Of a DNA stretch of 64,000 bases, positions 7,436-15,208 are shown piece after piece. A model generated the notes under the pieces. That model saw only the letters and a program-made list of their open reading frames with translations, had not been told where the DNA came from and searched no databases. Both the position numbers and the translations under genes were made by a program. Each line of letters opens with the position of its first letter. Position 1 is the first letter of the stretch. Source of the stretch: Dehalobacter sp. 12DCB1 (lineage in GTDB: Bacteria; Bacillota; Desulfitobacteriia; Desulfitobacteriales; Syntrophobotulaceae); assembly GCF_004343605.1 (NCBI RefSeq), contig NZ_POSF01000011.1, positions 136,990 through 200,989 of the forward strand, written 5' to 3'.

Positions 7436-9027
7436 TCCGGATCACCGTCTGAATTGCTTCTGGTTTTATCAACAGCCATAAATTGGGGCCTTTTCATCAT
7501 ATTCCACCATGGTGACCTTATATACATATCTTGTTTACTCTGTAAGCCGTTCATAATAGGGATTCCAAAAGACCGTATGTTGAACAAATATATCATTAGA
7601 CCCATCATGCCGAAAATATATCCGTATAAGCCGAGTATCGAAGAAAGACACAGCAATATAAAGCGTATGATAATAATTCCGCCCTTAATTCTGGGTATTA
7701 ATAGACCGGTAATACCGGCCGTTGCCACGATGACAATCACAGGTGCGCTGACCAGCTTGGCATCAACGGCAGCCTGTCCGACAACAAGAGCACCGACAAT
7801 ACTCAGAGATTGACCGATATTGCTGGGCATTCTGTTTCCTGTTTCCCGCAATATTTCAAACATGATAAGCATCAAAAACATTTCAACTACCGTAGGCATA
7901 GGAACACTCTGACGGGCCATTATAATACTCATCATCAAGGGTGTTGGCAGCATTTCATGATGAAAGCATGTTATTGCCACATAAACAGCCGGTGCACTTA
8001 TTGTCAGCAAAAACCCGAAGATTCTTAATAACCTGCCTATCGACGCGAAAAAATAATTGAGATAATAGTCATCACTGCTCTGAAAGTGCTCAATGAAAAG
8101 ATGGGGTAGCGTTAACACAACCGGAGTGCCGTCCAAAAACAGCGCTATCCTGCCTTCTAAAAGCTTCGCTGCAACAGTATCAGGTCTTTCCGTACTTCCG
8201 ATTGTCTTGATGGGGGAATAGGGTTCTTCGTCGATAAATTCACTGATATAATTGACATCCAACGTGCCGTCAATTGAAAATCTATCGAGCCTTCTTTCAA
8301 GCTCGGCTAGGATGTCTTTATTCGCCACACCCTCAATATAACAAATACACCCTTTTGTTTGCGTTCTGGCTCCGAATACCTTGAATTTCATTTTTAAATC
8401 CTGTGTTCTGAGTTTCCTCCGAAGCATCGTTAAATTGGCCATGATGGATTCATTAAAGCCTTCACGGGGACCCCTTAAAACCCTTTCTGCCTCAGGTTCT
8501 GCAATGGCTCTGGTTGTCCAGCCTTTTGTATTTAAAATAAGAGCATCGCTGTATCCGTTAACCAGCAGCACTGAATCCCCATACACAATAGCCTGAATAA
8601 TTTGATAAAAATCAGATGTTTTATCAACGCTGCCGGATAAGGTGACCTGCTTGGCAATAACATTAATAAGGTCGGATGCTTTGGGATCGAACCCGTGTTC
8701 CAAAAGCGGCTGTATAATATCTTCATTTAATAATTTGTTATTAACCATGCCGTCAATATAAAAAACGCAGCATTTAATCGTAGTATCCGTTTGATTTTCA
8801 ATATAACGGGTGATCAGTGTTTGATCATCTTTAAAAATGTTTTTGATGAGATCAATATTTGTATTTAAATCAGTCGTTAGAATTGGGTGGTTGTTATCTT
8901 TAATCTTTGAAGCGTAAATTTTCCGAATCCACATCCAAAATACACTTCCATCCGTACTGTGATGCATGGCTTCAATACTGTATTGTACCAATAAGACATA
9001 TAGTTTATTCATTTTTTTAGCTAACAC
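7432..9027 (-). CDS. GerA-family spore germination protein
   Basis: This 531-aa protein has a large hydrophilic N-terminal half with the conserved TKGCICYIEGVANKDIL segment and PYSPIKTIGSTERPD, followed by about five membrane helices. It is the A subunit of a nutrient germinant receptor and interacts with the GerB permease and the GerC lipoprotein. The start appears to be GTG 9027 with only a weak ribosome site; an in-frame ATG follows five codons later. A relic of a second copy of this gene lies at 314-414. Its presence between two dehalogenase operons is unusual. Confidence 0.92.
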   Translation of the reverse strand: MLAKKMNKLYVLLVQYSIEAMHHSTDGSVFWMWIRKIYASKIKDNNHPILTTDLNTNIDLIKNIFKDDQTLITRYIENQTDTTIKCCVFYIDGMVNNKLLNEDIIQPLLEHGFDPKASDLINVIAKQVTLSGSVDKTSDFYQIIQAIVYGDSVLLVNGYSDALILNTKGWTTRAIAEPEAERVLRGPREGFNESIMANLTMLRRKLRTQDLKMKFKVFGARTQTKGCICYIEGVANKDILAELERRLDRFSIDGTLDVNYISEFIDEEPYSPIKTIGSTERPDTVAAKLLEGRIALFLDGTPVVLTLPHLFIEHFQSSDDYYLNYFFASIGRLLRIFGFLLTISAPAVYVAITCFHHEMLPTPLMMSIIMARQSVPMPTVVEMFLMLIMFEILRETGNRMPSNIGQSLSIVGALVVGQAAVDAKLVSAPVIVIVATAGITGLLIPRIKGGIIIIRFILLCLSSILGLYGYIFGMMGLMIYLFNIRSFGIPIMNGLQSKQDMYIRSPWWNMMKRPQFMAVDKTRSNSDGDPE

Positions 9028-9082
9028 TTTTTTAGGAGCCTATCAACGCAGCAGGTATCTTTAGCTAATAGGTTACTTGATT

Positions 9083-10024
9083 TTAATAGACATTAAAATT
9101 GTTCAGACATAACCAATGCAAAACCTTTTCTCTTAAAAGATATAATTCAAAGGACTGGTCGGTAGGAAAGTATTTTATGAATTCCTCTGACGCCGCCTCA
9201 TCCTCTGTGTATTTCGCTTTTTCTAAAACAAATTCTTCAGTGGTAACTTCAATCTGTTCCATGTTGCAAATCTCATTAATCACCAGGTTTTCCATAATCA
9301 TTTGTCTGGTTACTTTTTCACAGTCCATTCTAAAATATGCGTCGTTTTCATTAATTTGCATTATTCGGTCAATGTCAGGAGGATTTGAATTCATAATTGA
9401 CCTTTTAGTTTGTTCAATTATCGTATTTAAAGCTTGATCAAACTCATCTTCATCAAATTCGTAACTGGAGTTGTCGATAATCGTTTTCAAAACTAAGTCC
9501 CTTTTTTGTTGATAAATATTGGCTAAACCTCTGGATTTCAGTATAGCCGCATACTTTGCTTTCATTTCGTCCAAGGTACGGCAGTCCGGTTCCATTTTTT
9601 GTACTAAGTCATCTGTGATTTCCGGTATTTTTTTATAAAGGACATCCGTAATCGTTGCGTATAAATTAACTTTTTTATTCCTGATCCTTTCAATGACACA
9701 GGTCTCATCAAAATCAATTTCCATGCTAAAGCTTTCCCCCAATTTTTTGCCGATAGCGTTCATAAACTCTTTTAAGTAACTCTTATCACCTACTTTATAC
9801 TGCAGTTTGTTTTGGCAAAATTCCGGGACTAAAATTCCTCTTTCCTTGGCCTCGACTTTAATTATGATGACATCTTCCTCTTCGACGGTTGTGTTCTGCT
9901 TGCACCAAATATTCACGGTATTTAGGATTGATTCAAGTACTGCTTTTTCTAAATCTTTTTGATCAAACCCTTTTGGTTCAGCCAGATTTAAATTTTTGTA
10001 TTGACCAAGAATTAATTTATGCAT
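9083..10024 (-). CDS. Trigger-factor-like chaperone (PceT/CprT type)
   Basis: This 313-aa protein resembles the peptidyl-prolyl isomerase and C-terminal chaperone parts of trigger factor. It is much shorter than trigger factor (about 430 aa) and lacks the GFRxGxxP ribosome-docking signature. In dehalogenating Firmicutes such proteins (PceT, CprT) bind the twin-arginine signal of the dehalogenase precursor during cofactor insertion. Here it lies between the cprK-like gene and gerA, 55 bases before gerA. AGGAGG lies six bases before ATG 10024. The dehalogenase function is inferred from family and neighbourhood. Confidence 0.85.
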   Translation of the reverse strand: MHKLILGQYKNLNLAEPKGFDQKDLEKAVLESILNTVNIWCKQNTTVEEEDVIIIKVEAKERGILVPEFCQNKLQYKVGDKSYLKEFMNAIGKKLGESFSMEIDFDETCVIERIRNKKVNLYATITDVLYKKIPEITDDLVQKMEPDCRTLDEMKAKYAAILKSRGLANIYQQKRDLVLKTIIDNSSYEFDEDEFDQALNTIIEQTKRSIMNSNPPDIDRIMQINENDAYFRMDCEKVTRQMIMENLVINEICNMEQIEVTTEEFVLEKAKYTEDEAASEEFIKYFPTDQSFELYLLREKVLHWLCLNNFNVY

Positions 10025-10221
10025 TGTATTCCTCCTGTAAACATTATAACTATTTAAATTCTATCCCATAACTCCAAAATAAAACTTAATCATGATATAC
10101 TTTTTGGATCATCAGGTTCTAATATTAGGGAAAGAATTTGCACTGCGTTGCTCATAATATGAGGAAGATGGCAGTACGAACTGATAAAAGATGAGCTGAA
10201 AAAAATTGGGCTAGATAGGTT

Positions 10222-10260
10222 AAGGGGACGTCGCGAAATAAAGTTTCGTTACGTCCCCTT
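10222..10260. terminator. Long GGGGACGT hairpin
   Basis: Outer arms AAGGGGACGT and ACGTCCCCTT enclose an inner CGAAA/TTTCG stem, giving an extended hairpin between the cprK-like gene and the trigger-factor gene. Both flanking genes are on the minus strand, so it probably ends the rdhBA-cprK transcript. GGGGACGT hairpins also occur as REP-like repeats in related genomes. Confidence 0.55.
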
Positions 10261-10263
10261 CGT

Positions 10264-10283
10264 GGCTGTGATTAGTTACAGCC
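10264..10283. terminator. Second hairpin downstream of cprK-like gene
   Basis: Arms GGCTGT and ACAGCC enclose an 8-base loop and are followed on the plus strand by TTTT. The hairpin is adjacent to the long GGGGACGT hairpin and 30 bases from the cprK-like stop. Together they form a double-hairpin end to the operon. Confidence 0.4.
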
Positions 10284-10313
10284 TTTTATGTTGAAGGTAA
10301 AAATATTTTTATT

Positions 10314-10994
10314 TTATTCTTCATAAAGCATAAGGTATTTATTTAGCTTTTCCACATCATAGACAATAAGCTTTTTCCCGTCCTTTCCTAAGATCTTTTC
10401 GTTTTTTAGTTTTTTTATGACATTGCATACCGTTATAAAATGCAACCCGGTAATTTGTGAAATATAGTTCTGCGGCAAAGGGATGTCAATAAGACACCTT
10501 CCATCCTCATATACACCTACCTGTAAAACAAGATTTCTAATCAGATGACATATTCTTGTTGTAGCTGTATCATAGGTTCTTTCTACTAGCCTTTCCTCAA
10601 AGTAGTTTGATTTTTGGCTTAAACCCTTAAGGATTTCTAGCGCAATCGTATTGTCATTGGAGATAATCTGCAGAAGCTGTCCACTTGTAAACATACATGT
10701 TTGGGTATTGCGAGTTGCGATAATTTGTAACGGACTGTCTTCCGAAGGAAAAAGCTCGTTAATGATAGCATTCTTTTCGGCAAAGTATTGAAAATGTTCC
10801 CTGCCACTTGAAGAAAGCCTGGAAACTTTAACTTTACCATCAATAATTAATAATAGTTTTTTCAAGTACTGGCCTGGAAGGATTATGGGATCTCCCTTTT
10901 TAAAGGTACACATTTCGCCCAAATTACAATAATCAATTAATGCAGGTATACCATAGAAATTTTCCGGCAAATAGTTTCTCTCTAAATAATCCAT
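10314..10994 (-). CDS. CprK-like CRP/FNR regulator of rdh operon 2
   Basis: About 226 aa. The N-terminus (NYLPENFYGIPALIDYCNLG) and C-terminus (GLHFITVCNVIKKLKNEKIL, then KLIVYD) match CprK in order and spacing: an effector barrel, a dimer helix and a winged helix. CprK binds chlorinated phenols and activates cpr genes at dehaloboxes. The gene follows rdhA2 by 38 bases on the same strand. ATG 10994 is preferred because AAGG lies seven bases upstream; the ATG two codons earlier has it one base away. Confidence 0.88.
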   Translation of the reverse strand: MDYLERNYLPENFYGIPALIDYCNLGEMCTFKKGDPIILPGQYLKKLLLIIDGKVKVSRLSSSGREHFQYFAEKNAIINELFPSEDSPLQIIATRNTQTCMFTSGQLLQIISNDNTIALEILKGLSQKSNYFEERLVERTYDTATTRICHLIRNLVLQVGVYEDGRCLIDIPLPQNYISQITGLHFITVCNVIKKLKNEKILGKDGKKLIVYDVEKLNKYLMLYEE

Positions 10995-11032
10995 AATCAT
11001 GCCTTATTTTTCTACTGTATAGAATAAATTCA

Positions 11033-12421
11033 TTAGTTATTAGCCGGGATTTTAATTTTGTACAATTCCGGCCAATCAAGCCACCACTTAAATCTTGGAA
11101 TGACCTCTGTGCCATACCCAAACATATCGTCAATTTTAACCAGTAGACTTGCAGATGTGCTACCGTTGGCGCCGATTGTAATACCCGCTTTATGGAACCA
11201 GGAGTCTTCCTTGGAGTTCCAGGGGCAGACCTTCATACATTGGGCACAGCAGACACCTTCTTCATTTTCAGTTCTGAAATGTAGACAAGCCTCCATATCA
11301 AAATTCCATCGCTTATAGCCATTATAAACTACTTCATCGTCATCATAGCTGATGGCCTGGGCGGGACAGGTTATGGCGCATTTCTTACATACACGGCAGA
11401 AGTCCTTGACACCAAATTCAATAGGCTTATCAGGAGCTAGCGGCATATTTGTCAACACACAGGCAATCTTGTGTCTGAAACCTAGTCTGGGATGAGCTGT
11501 CGCCTGAAGTACCCTGGGTTGTTCACCAAAACCGCAGGCAATAGCAACCGGAGTGCCAACAACATACTCTTTTCCCTGGTGAGAAGCAACAGCTTCATAA
11601 CCGAGAGATCTGATATATGCGGCTATGGAAATGACAATTCCTGATAGAATCATGTCTGCTCTATTAGATTGAGAATTGGAGATACCGTCATAGCCGTTAG
11701 ATCCCAAAAATGTTTCCAGATGTTTATCAACCAATATACCAATGACATATGGATGAGTAGCAGCACTTACAACATTAGGCTTACAAACTTCTTCGTAAGG
11801 TTTTCCCGCCATCATACCTGCCTTATCTGTAATCATGCTTTCCCAAGGTCCAAACTCCGGTGTCAGTCCTATGCCAACTTCGTCGGCGGCTAAAAAATAG
11901 GCAACATCTTTAATATTCATAGACATTTTTTCCGGGTCAGGAATAGGCAATTTGTCTTGTGCCGGTTTGCCTTCACAGAGTGTAGCTAAATTGTTGTAAA
12001 CAGTTGCAAGTCCGGTGGCCAGCGGATAGCGACGGCTATCAAAGCTGAGTGTACCGTATTTTGATTTTGGTCCCAGCTCATTACGTATTGACCTCATAAA
12101 ACCGCCGTCATACTGCCGGTACCTTGGTATCTCCCCAGTAATTTGCGTAGAACCTAACCATTCTTTGTTATGATTAACGTAGTTTACATTAATACCACCA
12201 TAGTCCGCTTCCGGTTTCATCATAGACCATTGCCCGGGTTTTCCTTTTTCATAATTCAGCTTGTAGCCGAGATCTGCTGCTTTAGCTACGCCAGGAACCG
12301 CAGTTGCAGCCAAAACACCGGCAGTTGCAGCCAAAGCGGTACTGCCTAACAGAAAACTTCTTCGACTCATCTCTTTTTTATTAGTGCGATTTTCTTCTAC
12401 GTTCTTAACGTCCTTATTCAC
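11033..12421 (-). CDS. rdhA: Reductive dehalogenase catalytic subunit, CprA type (operon 2)
   Basis: This 462-aa exported corrinoid/FeS enzyme resembles CprA (o-chlorophenol dehalogenase) along its length, including YVNHNKEWLGSTQI, FLAADEVGIG, GSNGYDGIS and the C-terminal VCPWNSKEDSWFHKAG. A twin-arginine signal (SRRSFLLGS) lies at about residues 19-27. The 4Fe-4S motifs are CRVCKKCAITCP and CCAQCMKVCP. Translation probably begins at GTG 12421, which overlaps the rdhB stop, with GGGGG upstream; ATG at the MSRRSF position is an alternative. A phenolic substrate is suggested by similarity, not shown. Confidence 0.95.
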   Translation of the reverse strand: MNKDVKNVEENRTNKKEMSRRSFLLGSTALAATAGVLAATAVPGVAKAADLGYKLNYEKGKPGQWSMMKPEADYGGINVNYVNHNKEWLGSTQITGEIPRYRQYDGGFMRSIRNELGPKSKYGTLSFDSRRYPLATGLATVYNNLATLCEGKPAQDKLPIPDPEKMSMNIKDVAYFLAADEVGIGLTPEFGPWESMITDKAGMMAGKPYEEVCKPNVVSAATHPYVIGILVDKHLETFLGSNGYDGISNSQSNRADMILSGIVISIAAYIRSLGYEAVASHQGKEYVVGTPVAIACGFGEQPRVLQATAHPRLGFRHKIACVLTNMPLAPDKPIEFGVKDFCRVCKKCAITCPAQAISYDDDEVVYNGYKRWNFDMEACLHFRTENEEGVCCAQCMKVCPWNSKEDSWFHKAGITIGANGSTSASLLVKIDDMFGYGTEVIPRFKWWLDWPELYKIKIPANN

Positions 12422-12737
12422 TAAGACTTACCCCCTTTACTTTTGATTTACCTCCTAAGAAACCTAAGAAGCCTAAGAAGCGAGCCAAAATCAAACCAAT
12501 TACGACTGCGCTGCCCATAAACACGAAGATAGAGACACTTACTGCCTTGGCATGGTTATAACCGGCATTAACATAGATAAAAGATACTCCTGTCCCAAAG
12601 TCCAAAAAGAAAACAACATAAAGAACCCAGTTAATCACAGTCAACCATTTTTTACCAGATTTCGCCTTGGGTAACATAATGTAAATAATCCCTGCCACGA
12701 AAAGAGCCCCAGCTAAAAAAACAAGAAAAGTCCCCAT
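12414..12737 (-). CDS. rdhB: RdhB membrane anchor (operon 2)
   Basis: This 107-aa hydrophobic protein has three membrane helices and is placed before rdhA as in the cprBA order, overlapping rdhA by eight bases. It should hold the exported CprA-type enzyme on the membrane. The C-terminus contains a run FLGFLGFLGG made by a 9-bp tandem repeat (CCTAAGAAR on the plus strand, 12461-12487). Such a repeat could vary in copy number. GGGAGG lies eight bases before the start. Confidence 0.9.
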   Translation of the reverse strand: MGTFLVFLAGALFVAGIIYIMLPKAKSGKKWLTVINWVLYVVFFLDFGTGVSFIYVNAGYNHAKAVSVSIFVFMGSAVVIGLILARFLGFLGFLGGKSKVKGVSLSE

Positions 12738-12825
12738 AATTTCACCTCCCTACCTCACATTTTTTTCTTAATAGTCCTTAGTGATAAGTATAGCTATTAC
12801 CAAAAATATTTCTGTCATATTTCTA

Positions 12826-12843
12826 ACAAAATCTCAATTTTGT
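12826..12843 (-). promoter_or_regulatory. Inverted repeat upstream of rdhB2, candidate regulator site
   Basis: ACAAAAT-CTCA-ATTTTGT is a perfect 7-base inverted repeat with four bases between, the geometry of CRP/FNR operators. Its centre is 97 bases before the rdhB start, with -10-like TAATAG (12799-12794) and TATACT (12792-12787) between. The half-sites differ from the TTAAT dehalobox, so a different specificity or regulator is implied. Confidence 0.45.
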
Positions 12844-12980
12844 CAAAGGTACCTAGAGAATCCGGAAAATAATTTTACATATTCTATTTTGGCTTATTAT
12901 TGAGCGAGTCAAATATTCTTTAGTCGCTACTAAGCTCATAAAAAAAATTAGATACTATACTGTTCTCAATACTTATCAAA

Positions 12981-12999
12981 TGTTAAAAATAATTTAACA
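12981..12999 (+). promoter_or_regulatory. Inverted repeat in the leader of the plus-strand transcript
   Basis: TGTTAAA-AATAA-TTTAACA is a perfect inverted repeat just before GGAGG and a short ORF. A possible -10 box (TATACT, about 12956) lies upstream. It may be an operator or leader hairpin for the divergent plus-strand unit that leads into the GroEL paralogues. Confidence 0.4.
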
Positions 13000-13012
13000 A
13001 GGAGGTATGCCC

Positions 13013-13396
13013 ATGCGGTTTGGCAGCACAGAGATGCCTATTGTCTTGATGGAAAATATCAAAAGCATTAAAAAACTTAAAAACGATATAATATAGGCAA
13101 AGAGCTGGAGAGCAAGCCTAATGCTGCGATTTAGGATGCGGAAGGAAGAAATAGATGTCAAGCATTACAATTTTCAGACAAATTCTAATAAAAGAATTAA
13201 TTACAGAAGGTTCTAAGAGCAATACGACCAAACAAATCAATAAAGAGAGTCAGTCAATTTAAGATCGGTGAAGAAATAGTCCTTGCTTCCGTAGAAGGTC
13301 CCTACGAACTTCAAATCGGGCAAACCTTGCAAGAGGCTACCGCAGCGGAAATTGTAATCAAAGACGGGGTCGTTGTTGAAATTCGGAATTGTTAGA
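13013..13396 (+). pseudogene. Decayed gene upstream of the GroEL paralogues
   Basis: A well-placed GGAGG precedes ATG 13013, but the frame stops after 27 codons (RFGSTEMPIVLMENIKSIKK). From about 13096 another frame reads GKELESKPNAAI, then several stops, then an uninterrupted 60-codon stretch that includes KIGEEIVLASVEGPYELQIG and ends at TAG 13394-13396. The pattern fits one gene of about 125 codons broken by a frameshift and in-frame stops. I do not recognise the family. Its place equals that of small accessory genes such as cprZ in cpr clusters, which is only positional. Confidence 0.5.
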
Positions 13397-13440
13397 TTTG
13401 TATTCGGTGATAGTCTCTTAACAAGACAGGAGAATGTTTT

Positions 13441-15093
13441 ATGCGATTAACAATCGGTTCATCCTTGGGTTTTTCAGGAACAGTAAGAAGTGAAATAGCC
13501 AAAGGTGTATATGCCGTGGCAGATTTGGTGCAAACGACGATGGGTCCCCTGGGGAAAAACGTGATCATCGAAAGAAGATATGGTTATCCATTGATAACAA
13601 AAGATGGTGTAACCGTAGCCCGGCATATTGTCCTTTTAGATCCGGCTCCATCCGTTGGCGTAAAACTTTGTCAAGAAGTAGCACAAAAGACAAACGATTT
13701 AGTTGGCGATGGAACAACGACTTCCATTGTCTTGTTCGCATCTATGGTAAGGCAAGGGATGAAACTCTTGGAGGCCGGCTATAATTCACAACAACTGAAA
13801 AAAGGCATGGAGTTGGCTTTGCAATCAGCCTGCGACAAGTTAGAAAAAATGAGTATTCCTGCTGACTCGATTGAAAAAATACTGAGTGTTTCAACGGTTT
13901 CCTCGAAAGACATGAAAATAGGAAAGCTCATTGCCGAAGCCATGGAAAGGGTGGGTATAAACGGAATTATTACAGTGGGTTCCAGCCAACAAAAGAGGAG
14001 CTTCGTCGAAGTAAGTTCCGGTCTGGAAATTGAGAAAGGATATACCACCCCCAATTTCATTACCAAAGGTGACCGTATGGTGATTGAACTTGAGGAAGCG
14101 TTTGTGTTTATGACTGACTGCCCTATAACAACAGTCAATGAAATGGATAAGATTCTCAATTGGTGTGTCGCTAACAAAAGAAGCTTGCTGCTAATAGCCA
14201 ATGATATTAGAAGAGATGCTTTAGGTGCTTTAGTCTGGGCCAAGAAGAGCGGCAGGGTAAACGGGGTAGCCATTGAAGCGATAGGTTCCGGACAGCAGAG
14301 ACTAGATTTTCTTGAAGATATTGCGGTGTATACGGGTGGCAGTGTTGTCTCTACGTTGTTGGGAAGTTCTTTAGATAGTTGTAAGGTATCAACTTGCGGG
14401 AAGGCGGACCGGATCGTCGTGACAGGCGGGAAGACCGTTATAAGCAATGGTCAGGGTAAAACAGAGGAGATAGAAAAGCGCATCAGGCAGCTCAGAGCCT
14501 TGTTAGAGATGAGTTCTAGTAAAAAAGAGCAAGATGTTTTCAAGAATCGAATTGCCAATTTGTCAGATGGTATAGCTGTTATTCAAGTAGGGGGCATAAC
14601 CGACATTGAAATGCAGGAATTGAAATACCGGGTGGAAGATGGGGTTCACGCAGCCCAGACAGCTGTGAGATCCGGTATCTTGCCGGGGGGTGGGAAAGCA
14701 GCCTGGTGGGTGGCCCAGAACTTAAAAGACGAACTTGAAAGTATAAAGCTGGCAGGCAAGAACGAATTAAATGATGGATTAGCAAAGGGTTATGAAATCG
14801 TGATCAAAGCCATGGAAGAACCCATGATCCAAATGCTGAAAAATGCCGGCAAAGACTATGTGCAAATTATTAAATCACTCAACTCCGTACAATCTTGGGT
14901 TGGCTTCGACATTGTTACCAATCAGATGACGGATATGCTGAGAGGAGGTATCGTAGATCCCAGTTTAACCATAATTAGCTCATTAAGGAACAGTATCAGT
15001 TCCGCTTCCATGCTATTAACCTGTGAGGCTGTGGTGGGTGAAGGGCTGTTTACCAAGTCTCAACCTGAGCTTAAAGATCTGACTACTTATTGA
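13441..15093 (+). CDS. GroEL-type chaperonin paralogue (CprD/CprE-like)
   Basis: This 550-aa chaperonin has the apical and equatorial features of GroEL, including TMGPLGKNVIIE, the ATP motif GDGTTTSIVLFAS and DGVHAAQTAVRSGILPGGG. There is no GroES gene beside it and the C-terminus lacks the Gly-Gly-Met tail, so it is not the housekeeping chaperonin. The cpr cluster of Desulfitobacterium encodes two GroEL-like proteins, CprD and CprE; this gene and the next fit that pair. It probably helps fold or load cofactors into dehalogenases. Ribosome site AGGAG precedes ATG 13441. Confidence 0.88.
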   Translation: MRLTIGSSLGFSGTVRSEIAKGVYAVADLVQTTMGPLGKNVIIERRYGYPLITKDGVTVARHIVLLDPAPSVGVKLCQEVAQKTNDLVGDGTTTSIVLFASMVRQGMKLLEAGYNSQQLKKGMELALQSACDKLEKMSIPADSIEKILSVSTVSSKDMKIGKLIAEAMERVGINGIITVGSSQQKRSFVEVSSGLEIEKGYTTPNFITKGDRMVIELEEAFVFMTDCPITTVNEMDKILNWCVANKRSLLLIANDIRRDALGALVWAKKSGRVNGVAIEAIGSGQQRLDFLEDIAVYTGGSVVSTLLGSSLDSCKVSTCGKADRIVVTGGKTVISNGQGKTEEIEKRIRQLRALLEMSSSKKEQDVFKNRIANLSDGIAVIQVGGITDIEMQELKYRVEDGVHAAQTAVRSGILPGGGKAAWWVAQNLKDELESIKLAGKNELNDGLAKGYEIVIKAMEEPMIQMLKNAGKDYVQIIKSLNSVQSWVGFDIVTNQMTDMLRGGIVDPSLTIISSLRNSISSASMLLTCEAVVGEGLFTKSQPELKDLTTY

Positions 15094-15208
15094 GTAAGTG
15101 TAGGAAATATTAAAGTATACCTTCAGAAACCGGCAGAGCTAATCTGAGTGCAGAAAAAGCAATTTTAAAATATTTATTCACAATTAAAAGCAAAAAGGGG
15201 TTAATTGC

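Noticed and set aside
12768-12781. TTAAT-AGTC-CTTAG as a dehalobox for rdhB2
   Set aside because: Its centre is only 37 bases before the rdhB start codon, so the transcript would begin at or inside the gene; the right half-site also differs from ATTAA.
13779-14447. 222-codon open frame antisense to the GroEL paralogue
   Set aside because: It mirrors the codon pattern of the strong plus-strand chaperonin gene and has no ribosome site; similar long antisense frames oppose the second GroEL and other genes.
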